Source: an uncultured Rikenellaceae bacterium
GTDB lineage: Bacteria; Bacteroidota; Bacteroidia; Bacteroidales; Rikenellaceae
Length of the DNA stretch: 64,000 bases
Reading direction: 5' to 3'
Assembly (NCBI GenBank): GCA_946486375.1
Contig: CAMLTW010000002.1
Span: 310,001 to 374,000, forward strand
Under the pieces are notes generated by a model that was given only the letters and a program-made list of their open reading frames with translations, did not search any database and was not told where the DNA came from. A program made the translations under genes and the position numbers. Positions 51,211-59,510 of the stretch are shown one piece after another. Each line of letters begins with the position of its first letter. The stretch's first letter is position 1.

Positions 51211-51255
51211 TAAAAGAGCAAAAAAAATGCCTGAATTTTCCCGTCGTGCAAAAAC

Positions 51256-51284
51256 AAAAAGCAGCCCCGCAGGACTGCCTTTTC
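51256..51284 (-). terminator. terminator before the accessory cassette
   Basis: Minus strand AAAAGGCAGTCC and GGGGCTGCTTTTT form a stem followed by GTTTTTG. It overlaps the stop codon of the gene at 51283-51708, so upstream structural transcription ends here. Confidence 0.75.
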
Positions 51285-51708
51285 AGAGGGTGCGCCCTTG
51301 TCCTAAATCTGCCGCATCCTCGATATTGCGAACAATCATCAGTTGGATGTTACCGGCGGTGCGCTCGGAAAGGATGTAACGGAGTTTGGCGACCTCTTTA
51401 TAGAACGTCGCGGTGAACCAGGGTTTCGGGCGGCGGGAGGTCAGACCCGCCCCGATCCGGGCGTCCCGGTTTCCGAGGTTCACCCCGCGGCCGACGCCCA
51501 TATCCACGAATTTGCCGTAATACTCGAAGACAAACTCCACCTTTTGCATATCCCCGCCGGCATTCCACAAAACGTGGTTTACAAAACTTCGCACAAGCGC
51601 CCCCGTGGATCCGATCCGAAGGGCTACCGCCTTTTTATCCCACTCTTTTATCACAATGTCGGCCCAGGCCTGCACGGTGGGACCCAGGGCCAGGACTTCG
51701 TCATTCAT
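51283..51708 (-). CDS. phage tail-completion-type protein (gp10-like, tentative)
   Basis: 141 residues, starting MNDEVLALGPTVQAWADIVIKEWDKKAVALRIGSTGALVRSF. It is rich in basic residues with VGRGVNLGNRD in the middle and RPKPWFTATFYKEVAKLRYIL near the end, resembling small head-tail/tail completion proteins (HK97 gp10 kind) in size and in the motif of kPW(F/i) followed by a helix. Overlaps the previous gene by 8 bp. It is the last structural gene before the accessory cassette and tape measure. Function by position and weak resemblance. Confidence 0.55.
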   Translation of the reverse strand: MNDEVLALGPTVQAWADIVIKEWDKKAVALRIGSTGALVRSFVNHVLWNAGGDMQKVEFVFEYYGKFVDMGVGRGVNLGNRDARIGAGLTSRRPKPWFTATFYKEVAKLRYILSERTAGNIQLMIVRNIEDAADLGQGRTL

Positions 51709-52144
51709 GGTCGCGCGTCATCGTGAAACTGAATCCGTATCCGTAGCAGAGCATTCCGACCGGGCCGATGGATGAATACGTGACCCGGGCAGCGTCCAGC
51801 CCGTAGCAGGGACCGGTGATGTCGGATGCATCGGCCCGCATCCGCCTTATCAGCGCTTCCCCCATTTGGAAGGTTTCCTGCATGATCCGGGCTATGCGGT
51901 CCATATCTTCGGGCCGGTCGCCGACCGTATCCAGCACGTAGAAGGTGTGATAGCTCTCGGTGGTGTGTGCGGTCAGGACATTTAGTATGCCGTCCGCTCC
52001 GACCTCGACGGCCAGGCAGGGAAAGCGGGTTTCCCGGATGGAGCGGGCCAGCTCCTCCAGGCGGGAAAGGCCCGTTACGCGGTACACGTTGGGAATGCCG
52101 CATCCGGGGGCCGCCTCCCGAAAATATTCGTAGGCACGGAACAT
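51701..52144 (-). CDS. phage tail-terminator-type or neck protein (tentative)
   Basis: 147 residues, MFRAYEYFREAAPGCGIPNVYRVTGLSRLEELARSIRETRFPCLAVEVGADGILN. Two long helices and a beta end (GPVGMLCYGYGFSFTM) without a motif I can name. It starts 3 bp after the previous gene and overlaps the next by 8 bp, inside the head-to-tail joining cluster of small genes. In siphophages these positions encode head completion or tail terminator proteins. Confidence 0.55.
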   Translation of the reverse strand: MFRAYEYFREAAPGCGIPNVYRVTGLSRLEELARSIRETRFPCLAVEVGADGILNVLTAHTTESYHTFYVLDTVGDRPEDMDRIARIMQETFQMGEALIRRMRADASDITGPCYGLDAARVTYSSIGPVGMLCYGYGFSFTMTRDHE

Positions 52145-52147
52145 AGG

Positions 52148-52921
52148 TCACTTTTTTTGGCTGTTTTTGATTTTGAGGTTCAGCTCGTAGAAGGCCTCGT
52201 GAACGTCCAGACGCTTGATGGCGTCGTTGTCGGCCACCCGGCCGTCGTTCAGGCTCGAAAGAAGGCCCAGCAGTACCTCGTCGCCCGGAAGTGCCGGCGC
52301 CTCGCCTTCGGAGGTGGAAAACACATACGGATATTTTTTCATAAGCGCCTGCTTTGCCCCGCAGAACCACAAGAGAACGGCGCTCAGTTGCCACACCGGA
52401 AGATAGGACAGTCGACCCGCTTCCTTCTCCAGTCGGTCCGGATCGAACAAGCGGCGGGGATAGAGGGAAGCGGTCAGCATCCGCAGGGCATGGGGGTTCT
52501 TCGTTCGAAGGTAAGCCCCGCAGGCGGCCTCCGCTGTCATGTACTGCTCCAGGGTGATGCCGTAAAACCGGCTGTCGGGGGTGGAATAGCCGTCCAGCGG
52601 CGGGGCCTGCATCGGTCCCGGATCTCCGACTACCCATTTCAGGGCCGAGGCGATGGCGGCCATGTGCTCGGCGTTTAAAAGCACGTTCCCGTGGGTGCGG
52701 TGGTAGTACATATACATAATTTCCCCGTCCCGTTGTCGGGTGCCGCGGGGCTTCAGGTCGGAGAACTCCGCTCCCAGCCGCAGCAGCATTTCGGGTTCAG
52801 TTACGCCCAGGCTAAAATAGTAGGCGATCCGAAGCACCTGCTGCCCGGTCAAATCACCCCAGCCGGTGGGCAAGGTCAACGGCAGGGCCTGCAATACCGC
52901 GTTTTTCTTTGTCTTTTTCAT
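52148..52921 (-). CDS. phage structural/assembly protein of unknown function
   Basis: 257 residues, starting MKKTKKNAVLQALPLTLPTGWGDLTGQQVLRIAYYF. It is largely helical: LRIAYYFSLGVTEPEMLLRLGAEF and LRMLTASLYPRRLFDPDRLEKEAGRLSYLPVWQLSAVLLWFCGAKQAL. The opening LPTGWGDLTGQQ resembles the start of proteins often found before tape measures in Bacteroides phages, possibly tail-assembly chaperones, but I see no slippery sequence for the usual frameshift. Its start overlaps the previous stop by 4 bp. Confidence 0.55.
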   Translation of the reverse strand: MKKTKKNAVLQALPLTLPTGWGDLTGQQVLRIAYYFSLGVTEPEMLLRLGAEFSDLKPRGTRQRDGEIMYMYYHRTHGNVLLNAEHMAAIASALKWVVGDPGPMQAPPLDGYSTPDSRFYGITLEQYMTAEAACGAYLRTKNPHALRMLTASLYPRRLFDPDRLEKEAGRLSYLPVWQLSAVLLWFCGAKQALMKKYPYVFSTSEGEAPALPGDEVLLGLLSSLNDGRVADNDAIKRLDVHEAFYELNLKIKNSQKK

Positions 52922-53742
52922 AACATAACATAGATTGAGCCTTGTTCCGGTTTCCGGGCAGCGGCCTGCAGAAGACGCCGGTAAAGGGCTGAATTTTCAA
53001 AGGCGGGGAAGTTCTCCGGGTTCGCCTCCAGCGCTTCGCGCACCCGGCAGAGGGCCGATTCTCCCGCCGGCGCATCCCCGTTAAAGAAACTCCCTACGGC
53101 CATCCGCAAATCCTCTATAATCTCCCCATTGGCCGCGGACAGCTCCCCGGCCTGCACCTGGTCGATGATTTGACGGGATAGCTCCCGCGAAATCCGCGGT
53201 TCGATGTGTTGCAGGATGATCCGGCGGATGGAGGGTTGCGCCTCCATGTAATTGACGTATCCCCCGGCAAAGGAGGAATAGAGGCGGAAAGTGCGCAAAG
53301 ACGGAAAGAAGGAAAAGGCCGTCGCGGTTCCGGCCGGGCTTCCCTGCCACCGGTCGCGGTGTTGGGGAAGCTGCAGGGACTCGACCAAGTGTTCCAACGC
53401 CCGGTTCAGATTCTCCCCCATGGCTGCCGTCAGGGCCGCCACCCGATCCCGCGATGCCGGGGCCAGGGTGTCGCTGGCGACGACGGCAAAACCGTTGTCC
53501 GTTTCCAAAACGTCCATCATGGGGATAGCCAGCAAGTACGCCTTATAGGCCAGGGCAAGCCGGGTTTGAAGGAAAAGCGGCGATGTGCGCTCCATGGCTT
53601 CGATTTCCTCCAGCCATTCCTGCCCGATGATCCGGCCGGCAAGCCACACCCGCGCGTCCTCGATGGGTTGCAGGTACTTATCCAGGGAATTTCCCGCGAC
53701 GGTCGGTATCAGCGACCGGAAGGTTTCAATGTCTTCTATCAT
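52918..53742 (-). CDS. phage head-tail connector-type protein (DUF6712-like)
   Basis: 274 residues, MIEDIETFRSLIPTVAGNSLDKYLQPIEDARVWLAGRIIGQEWLEEIEAM. It is mostly helical, with LFLQTRLALAYKAYLLAIPMMDVLETDNGFAVV in the first half. In Bacteroides phages a protein of this type follows the portal and is named DUF6712 (from memory). The 4-bp overlap with the portal stop supports a connector role. Function inferred from order only. Confidence 0.6.
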   Translation of the reverse strand: MIEDIETFRSLIPTVAGNSLDKYLQPIEDARVWLAGRIIGQEWLEEIEAMERTSPLFLQTRLALAYKAYLLAIPMMDVLETDNGFAVVASDTLAPASRDRVAALTAAMGENLNRALEHLVESLQLPQHRDRWQGSPAGTATAFSFFPSLRTFRLYSSFAGGYVNYMEAQPSIRRIILQHIEPRISRELSRQIIDQVQAGELSAANGEIIEDLRMAVGSFFNGDAPAGESALCRVREALEANPENFPAFENSALYRRLLQAAARKPEQGSIYVML

Positions 53743-55085
53743 GGCTCGATGTTGGTTTTCTTGCCGGATTTATCCGCATCCAGCGTGGTGAAGATGTGTT
53801 CGGGAACGGCGAATACCAGGTTCACCGGCCAGCGGTTGTAGCGTTTTATAAGGTTCAGCGGCTTTAGCAGCCGATCCCGGAAGGGACGCATCATCGACTG
53901 CTTGATGTTGAACAGCTCGCGTTTGTCGGACCCCCCCAGCGACCCCTTGCTTTTTCCGGGGGTGGCCCCGATCAGGTTCGGATGCACGCCCATGGCATAG
54001 GATATGATGTTGCTGGCTTCTTCTGCATCTTCCAGGTATTCGCCCCCCTCGATGGCCGGCTTGATGGTCTCGATTTGTACGTAACGGTCCTCAAATGGTT
54101 TCGTTCCCCCGCAAGGGATGTTTTTCTTGGTCGAAACCATTCCGCCGCCCTTACCTCCGTCACCGGTTAGAAAATCCAGAATCTTGCGGATCTCCCGCTC
54201 CTGGATCTCCTTTTCCCGCTCCTTATCCCCCGCTTGGATGTTCTCCTTCCGGGCCATATCCTTCCAAAACTCGTCCGAAATGTAGATGATGTAGCGCACC
54301 GACAGGTGATTTTTTATCAGGGCTTTCTTGAAGGCCGGAAGCATCACGGAAAGGTCGTACCATCCGCTTCGGAAAATGGACCACCAGTAGGGGTGGGAAT
54401 AATACGTTCGGCCCGGTGTCGGCATAGTGACCTGAAGCACGAAACGGCGGGACCGGTCGCCGGCAGCCATCAGATCGGTCAGGTGTTGCAGTGTGTGGTA
54501 GCGGCTTAGAACTGGGGTAAGGGTGAACTTTCCGTTTTTGGGCGATCCGTTTTCCCATTCGGCGTAGTAGTGCCGGGTGATTTCCCGGTCGTTCGGCCCC
54601 ATCGATCCCCACCGGCTGTACACGGCTTCCAGATGTCGGAGACCGGTTATTTTTTTGCCGTCTGCACTCAAGATGATTTCGGGGAAGACGTTGAAAAAGG
54701 CCATCATATCCGAGAGCTGTTCCAGGAAATACCCGTCGATGTCGTTGTCCTCGAAAAAGTCAAGCACTTCCGCTGTCGTGCATTCGATGTAGCGCACCGC
54801 GCCTTCCTCATCCACGACTCTCATCATCGGTTTAATACCCTGCGCGTACCCCACCTGAATGTTGTAGAGAAGATTGGGGGATACGATGTCATTCGCGCCG
54901 ATTTTCTCCAGAACGCGGGCCGGCAGGTCGTTGTCCCGCCCCCAGGGAGCGACCTTTTTTCCTTCGACCACTACCGGCGTGTCGGCCGTATTGAAAATAT
55001 CGGCGCTCCCTTCCGAAAGGGCGACCACCGCAGCAGTATCGGGCGCATAGGCCAGGCGCTCGGTAATAAATTCAAGGCCGTTCAT
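53739..55085 (-). CDS. phage portal protein
   Basis: 448 residues. It begins MNGLEFITERLAYAPDTAAVVALSEGSADIFN, then WGRDNDLPARVLEKI, and contains the long central helices and clip-like middle of portals. The C-terminal half has EASNIISYAMGVHPNLIGATPGKSKGSLGGSDKRELFNIKQSMMRPFRDRLLKPLNLIKRYN, typical of portal wing/crown regions. The portal forms the 12-mer ring through which DNA is packaged and released. It overlaps both neighbours by 4 bp, so the group is translated as a unit. It lies downstream of the terminase with the methylase between. Confidence 0.85.
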   Translation of the reverse strand: MNGLEFITERLAYAPDTAAVVALSEGSADIFNTADTPVVVEGKKVAPWGRDNDLPARVLEKIGANDIVSPNLLYNIQVGYAQGIKPMMRVVDEEGAVRYIECTTAEVLDFFEDNDIDGYFLEQLSDMMAFFNVFPEIILSADGKKITGLRHLEAVYSRWGSMGPNDREITRHYYAEWENGSPKNGKFTLTPVLSRYHTLQHLTDLMAAGDRSRRFVLQVTMPTPGRTYYSHPYWWSIFRSGWYDLSVMLPAFKKALIKNHLSVRYIIYISDEFWKDMARKENIQAGDKEREKEIQEREIRKILDFLTGDGGKGGGMVSTKKNIPCGGTKPFEDRYVQIETIKPAIEGGEYLEDAEEASNIISYAMGVHPNLIGATPGKSKGSLGGSDKRELFNIKQSMMRPFRDRLLKPLNLIKRYNRWPVNLVFAVPEHIFTTLDADKSGKKTNIEP

Positions 55086-55306
55086 AGGTAGACCTCCTCT
55101 CCGTTGACTTCGACGATGGTAACGCGGTTGATTTTGCGAACCTCACCCGACTCGCATAGTTTGACGTTCATGGTGGATCCGCGCGAATAGAAGGAAGAAC
55201 ACACGCATCGGGGAAGGTGGACTACCTCTCCGTCGGTAGCCACAAAACGAAGGGAAAATTCCCCGTGCCGGACGATTTCATGCAAGTGAGACAAGTGCAT
55301 AGCCAT
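55082..55306 (-). CDS. hypothetical small protein before the portal
   Basis: 74 residues, MAMHLSHLHEIVRHGEFSLRFVATDGEVVHLPRCVCSSFYSRGSTMNVKLCESGEVRKINRVTIVEVNGEEVYL, beta-rich with three cysteines. It overlaps the portal start by 4 bp. No known family by eye. The coupling suggests a structural or portal-assembly partner. Confidence 0.6.
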   Translation of the reverse strand: MAMHLSHLHEIVRHGEFSLRFVATDGEVVHLPRCVCSSFYSRGSTMNVKLCESGEVRKINRVTIVEVNGEEVYL

Positions 55307-55570
55307 GGTTGAATCTTTACCACAAGGATAGCGAAACCGGCCGGCGGTTTAAAGGACAAGGCGGGACCCCGAAAGAAGGGGTTCCGCCCAGGTGAAGGGG
55401 AGGGAGAGGCCCCCCGGCATATTGCGTACCCGGCGGGGGCGTAATTACAAAAACCGCCGAGGGCGGCGCGGGGTTTCGGGGCGCAAAAAGGGAATATTTT
55501 CGCGTTTTTCGCTGTTTAATTTTTTACAAAACAGCAGGTTTTTAAAAAATAAATGCGAATGGGCGGATAG
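55307..55570. other. intergenic region between methylase and small pre-portal gene
   Basis: 264 bp with a hairpin GGCGG-ACCCC/GGGG-T-CCGCC (55360-55388) and a strong T/A-rich end next to the methylase. No gene seen. Confidence 0.5.
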
Positions 55571-56428
55571 TCATCTGTGTTTGTAGAGCATCATATCCAG
55601 ATACCGCGAACTGTAATTCAACTGTGCAGAACAGGTACGAACCTCGGCCCCATCGAAAGGATTTCGGAAGCCCGGATTATCGGAAAGCCACCGGCAAAGG
55701 TCTACAATAGCACTTTTTCCAGAGGTGAAATAAATATAATTACTCCCCTGCAATACCTTCAAAACGTCCAGGTAGTCCCGCAGTTTCCAGTATTGATCCG
55801 AATTATAGGTGGACGTGTCGGTCGAAAGATAGGGAGGGTCCAAAACGAATAAGACGCCTTCCTGCCCCTGGTAGTAGGTAAACAATTCCTGGTAATGGTA
55901 TTTACAAATAACCAGTCCGTCCAGGTATCCGGCTGCGTTGTAATCATGGGAAATGAACCGGTTATAAAATCCTTCCTTCTGGAAGGCCGACCAGGTGGTC
56001 GCGTACCTGCCGGAAAATAAGAGTGAAGCCGAAAGGGTGATGTAATCGACAAAGCCGGCATTTTCCGCCTTTTCAACCGCCTCAAGAATGCGAGAGCGGT
56101 AAGTATCCACTATTTTGGCCTCTTTCGGTAAATGGGCCGCAAACGGGCGAATTTCAGAGAGCAGCGCATTGGTGCGATCTATGTTTTGCAGGCGGATGTG
56201 GTAGTCGTCATAATCGTTGTAGACGACCGTTAAATTGGGATACAGCCGTTTTGCCACGTGCGACAGTAGCCCGGATCCGCCGAACAAATCCACCAGGGTA
56301 TGAATTTCGTTTCCCTCAACAAATTCTTTCAGCGCCTTTTGGTATTCGGTCAAAAACCGGTGTTTCTGCCCCTGAAACGGCAGGGGCGCCGTTTTAAAAG
56401 TGGTTCTTCTTTCTTGTTTGTGTGTCAT
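55571..56428 (-). CDS. DNA adenine methyltransferase (D12 class, N6)
   Basis: 285 residues. Motif I for AdoMet is VDLFGGSGLL (residues 46-55) and the catalytic motif IV is DPPY (197-200) in VLFVLDPPYLSTDTSTYNSD. PFQGQKHRFL near the start is the D12-type motif X region (PF.G.K). The enzyme would transfer a methyl group to adenine N6 in its own site. No endonuclease is adjacent, so it is an orphan: protection of phage DNA from host restriction or regulation is likelier than a restriction pair. The gene stands between terminase and portal, separated from terminase by a 20-bp hairpin. Confidence 0.9.
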   Translation of the reverse strand: MTHKQERRTTFKTAPLPFQGQKHRFLTEYQKALKEFVEGNEIHTLVDLFGGSGLLSHVAKRLYPNLTVVYNDYDDYHIRLQNIDRTNALLSEIRPFAAHLPKEAKIVDTYRSRILEAVEKAENAGFVDYITLSASLLFSGRYATTWSAFQKEGFYNRFISHDYNAAGYLDGLVICKYHYQELFTYYQGQEGVLFVLDPPYLSTDTSTYNSDQYWKLRDYLDVLKVLQGSNYIYFTSGKSAIVDLCRWLSDNPGFRNPFDGAEVRTCSAQLNYSSRYLDMMLYKHR

Positions 56429-56465
56429 TGTATGTGTTGATTTAAAAAATGGTTATCTTTGGGAA

Positions 56466-56527
56466 GCCAAAAAGGAAATACCCCCGCAAGGCCTTAGCCT
56501 TCGGCGTGGGGGTATTTCCTTTTTGGC
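56466..56527. terminator. perfect 20-bp inverted-repeat terminator between terminase and methylase
   Basis: The arms (56466-56485 and 56508-56527) begin GCCAAAAAGGAAATACCCCC and end in its exact reverse complement around a 22-nt loop that itself has an AAGGC/GCCTT stem. A T run follows on both strands within the arms, so it can stop transcription both ways. It lies right after the TerL stop on the minus strand. Confidence 0.9.
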
Positions 56528-56578
56528 GATTGTGAAATCCTCGAAGTTCTTTACAGACGAAAACGCCGGAGGCTTTTT

Positions 56579-58198
56579 CTATCCGGAGTAAACCGAAACA
56601 CCACCGAAGATGGACGAGCCGGTGTACGGGTACTTCTGCATTCCGATGAACAGAGTGTCCCAGGCGTCCGTGCCGTCGGTGCGGTACTCCATCCGGTCTT
56701 CCTCGGTTTCGGCGTATTTTTCACCCCGTTTGTCTTTTTCCCATCCATTCGGCCCGATCCGGACCCCGGCCGAGCGCATGGCAATTAGGAGGGCCTCGTT
56801 GTTCGGTTCGTTAATCTTCACCCGCAGATAGCCGTCTACCCCCTTCAAAGCCTCATCTATCATGTGGTACTTCTCCGCATGGCGCATCGGCTGGCCGATG
56901 TATGTGCGTTCGACCCGCCAGCCTTTTTTGGTGAACTCGTCGGTGACGGTAGCGGCAAAATCCATATCGTTGACGGCGTAATTCGACCCCAGGGCGGTCG
57001 AATCGTAATAGTAAACCACCTCCCGGCAGTCGTGAAAGCGGTAATAGTTGCAGAAATCGTCCACCAGCTCCCGCAGTTTCCGCTCGTACTTTACAAAAAA
57101 GGTCTTGAGCGTCCGCATTTCATCCCCGGCCTGCTGACCGCAGGCCAACCAGTTGATGTTCGCATTGTAGTCAAAGGCGATACAAAGCGGCTGCCCCGGG
57201 ATCAGGTCCGCGTCCTGGCGGCAGTCCTCCGCCTGTGCCGTTTTGAAATCGTATCCGATGATCTCCAGGCGGGCGTTATCGAAGGCCGTATACAGGTGAG
57301 AATCCCGAAGGCCCGAATAAAATCCGCCCTGGAGCTTGCCCGGTTTGATACAAAGAATAGAGGTCAGAAATACGAGCGGGGGCAAATCCCGCTTCATTTG
57401 CCGGATGTACCGCTCGCCGAGCAGTAGCACGTTTTCAATGGAGGAGCATTCTTTGTAATAGACGGCATGTCGGCGAAGTTGGGCCAGGGTCTTGCGGTAA
57501 TAAGCCAGGGCCTTTACCGTGTAAGTGTTCGGTTCTTTTTCGTGGGACAGGCGCCATATTTCGGCCAGCGTCACTTTGATGGCCTCGATAATCTCCGGGG
57601 TGGATTTCTGTTCATAGTTCAAGAACCACGAGCCGCGCTTTGACGTTGGCATATCGGATGTGAAAAGCATCGAATTTAACCAGGGGCAATCCCTCCAGGG
57701 ACCCGGGAAGCCTCCGTTTGCCGGAAAAGTCTCGTCTTTGAGTTTCTCGAAACTTAGAAACTTCGCTTCATCTCCCATCACGTATTGAAGTGTCAGGGAG
57801 TTGGACGAGCCGGGCACGTCCTGGGAAATCAGATGCCACACGCTGCCGTTGTACCAGGAAACCACCCGGTCATACGAGAGCGGTTCCCGCACCGGTTTGG
57901 CAAAACCGGCACTTTTCGGAGGCCGTATCCCCACGTAATAGTGCAGGTTTCGTTTATAGCCCATGTCCTCCAGCGCGGCCAGGGTGCCGGGCAGGGTCCG
58001 CGTCAGCGCCTGCTGGAAGGTGGCGCATACGATTCCACCGGCGGAACCGGGCATGTGCTGCGTGTTTCGGAGAATCCAGGGAGCATTCCCCCCGTGTGTT
58101 TTCCCCGTCCGGCGCCCCCAGACAAGAATAGCGGTATGGGGGGCCACGTGGTATAGCTCCAGTTGGGGATCGTTCATGTAGAGACGTCTATTTTCCAT
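56579..58198 (-). CDS. terminase large subunit
   Basis: 539 residues. Walker A is GRRTGKT (residues 28-34) in TAILVWGRRTGKTHGGNAPW; a Walker-B-like LQYVMGDEAKFL follows near residue 140; and an RNase-H-type nuclease domain is in the C-terminal half (PLCIAFDYNANINW, VVYYYDSTALGSN, with acidic residues for metal). Terminase packages DNA into proheads and cuts concatemers. Overlaps the small subunit by 11 bp, so the two are coupled. Length is normal. Confidence 0.88.
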   Translation of the reverse strand: MENRRLYMNDPQLELYHVAPHTAILVWGRRTGKTHGGNAPWILRNTQHMPGSAGGIVCATFQQALTRTLPGTLAALEDMGYKRNLHYYVGIRPPKSAGFAKPVREPLSYDRVVSWYNGSVWHLISQDVPGSSNSLTLQYVMGDEAKFLSFEKLKDETFPANGGFPGPWRDCPWLNSMLFTSDMPTSKRGSWFLNYEQKSTPEIIEAIKVTLAEIWRLSHEKEPNTYTVKALAYYRKTLAQLRRHAVYYKECSSIENVLLLGERYIRQMKRDLPPLVFLTSILCIKPGKLQGGFYSGLRDSHLYTAFDNARLEIIGYDFKTAQAEDCRQDADLIPGQPLCIAFDYNANINWLACGQQAGDEMRTLKTFFVKYERKLRELVDDFCNYYRFHDCREVVYYYDSTALGSNYAVNDMDFAATVTDEFTKKGWRVERTYIGQPMRHAEKYHMIDEALKGVDGYLRVKINEPNNEALLIAMRSAGVRIGPNGWEKDKRGEKYAETEEDRMEYRTDGTDAWDTLFIGMQKYPYTGSSIFGGVSVYSG

Positions 58199-58763
58199 CC
58201 CTCACTTTCACTTCTTCGTACTCCGTTTCCGGAAGGTCGATATACTTGCGCTTGATTTTCTCGACAAAGGCCCGCGCCCCTTCCCGGGGTTCCGGAAGTC
58301 CTAAAATCTTCGGGTCGTTCAGGTACTCGACAGGGGCGGGGATGATTTCCTCCCACGGGATGGGGTCCTGCTCTTCCTGGTCCAGTCGGGTATACTTCGC
58401 CAATTTATCAGCGGCCATAATCATTTCCTTCAGCTTCCCTTTTTCTTCAGCCAGGGCCAGGGCGTCCTTGAGCTTTTCTACGACAAGGTAGCGGATCCAT
58501 TGTTTTTCCGAAGACCGGATTTTCCCCAGCATCATTTCCGTGGTGGAAATATCCCGGTAGGCTTGAGCTATTGAGGTGATCCCGAAAGAATTTTTCAGAA
58601 ATTCGGCTACCTCCCGGTTTGTGATGTGCGGCTTCTCTAATTTCAAAGTGAAAATGGCTCGGTAGCGCATAAGCTGGTCGCGCTCCTGGTCGGTCAAAAC
58701 AAGCGTGTCCGCATCGTCGAACAGGTGATCCCGAAACTTTTCTATGGTGCTGGGCTTGGGCAT
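58188..58763 (-). CDS. putative terminase small subunit
   Basis: 191 residues, MPKPSTIEKFRDHLFDDADTLVLTDQERDQLMRYRAIFTLKLEKPHITNREVAEFLKNSFG. The segment ITNREVAEFLKNSFGITSIAQAYRDI is a helix-turn-helix-like DNA-recognition region, and the C-terminal part is charged and helical. The 11-bp overlap with TerL and its place just before it make the small subunit the best reading. Family assignment by context, not by a known motif. Confidence 0.65.
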   Translation of the reverse strand: MPKPSTIEKFRDHLFDDADTLVLTDQERDQLMRYRAIFTLKLEKPHITNREVAEFLKNSFGITSIAQAYRDISTTEMMLGKIRSSEKQWIRYLVVEKLKDALALAEEKGKLKEMIMAADKLAKYTRLDQEEQDPIPWEEIIPAPVEYLNDPKILGLPEPREGARAFVEKIKRKYIDLPETEYEEVKVRDGK

Positions 58764-58769
58764 AGATTT

Positions 58770-59459
58770 TTACAGAAGAAGACCGTACCGTTTGAGTATT
58801 TCGGCGTTCTTGCCGAATCCGCCCCCGGAAGCTATCACGATGTCCACCGACCGATGCAACCGTGCCTTCAGCTCGTCGATCCGCTCCGGATCCGTGGCCT
58901 TGACCAGCAGTCCCAGATTGCGTGTGATGGCAGCGCGGGCAGATACCAGCGCTTTGGGGTCGGTCGTGGGCGAAGAAGCGGCCGCGCTTTCCTCGTCCGG
59001 CAGGATTCCGTCGTTGTGCCAGCGGTCGATGATTCCCCAGCAGGCCACGCGGCGGGCTTCCATCTCGACCAGTTCCCGCCGCAGGGCGGCCCGCGCGGAA
59101 TCGGAAGCGGCCAGCTTCATTTTTTCATGCCAGGCCCGCATTTTTTTGTAAAGCTCGCACACCTCCAGGTAGATCGTTTTGACGGACTGGGGCATGTCGT
59201 CCACGCGGATCCCGCCCGCGTACGCCCCTTTCAACCGCTCTTGGGGCTTTTCCGGCAGGGCCGGTACCGACAAGGGCGAAGCGGCGACCGGTGAACAGCC
59301 GCCCAGGGCGATTTTCTCCAGTTCGTAGCGAAGTTTGGCCCGGTCACGTTTTCGGGTCAAATACCCCTCGATGTGTTTGTTCCGGCTGTGTTTTCTAAAC
59401 AGCTCAATCCCTTCCTCGAAAGAGCGGTTTTCCTTCAGCCAGGTTTTAATTTTGTCCAT
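58770..59459 (-). CDS. hypothetical phage protein upstream of the terminase
   Basis: 229 residues, MDKIKTWLKENRSFEEGIELFRKHSRNKHIEGYLTRKRDRAKLRYELEKIA. It is almost fully helical with charged coiled stretches (VCELYKKMRAWHEKMKLAASDSARAALRRELVEMEARR). It begins 6 bp before the small subunit gene on this strand and follows a terminator, so it is the first gene of the terminase transcript. It could be a packaging or scaffold accessory. I do not recognise it. Confidence 0.55.
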   Translation of the reverse strand: MDKIKTWLKENRSFEEGIELFRKHSRNKHIEGYLTRKRDRAKLRYELEKIALGGCSPVAASPLSVPALPEKPQERLKGAYAGGIRVDDMPQSVKTIYLEVCELYKKMRAWHEKMKLAASDSARAALRRELVEMEARRVACWGIIDRWHNDGILPDEESAAASSPTTDPKALVSARAAITRNLGLLVKATDPERIDELKARLHRSVDIVIASGGGFGKNAEILKRYGLLL

Positions 59460-59477
59460 ATTCCACGGTAAAAAGAA

Positions 59478-59500
59478 AAAAGGGGGACCGGCCCCCTTTT
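59478..59500 (-). terminator. terminator after the tail-tube gene
   Basis: Minus strand AAAAGGGGG and CCCCCTTTT around CCGGT, followed by TTCTTTTTACC. It separates the capsid/tail-tube set from the terminase set. Confidence 0.85.
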
Positions 59501-59510
59501 GGTTAAACGA

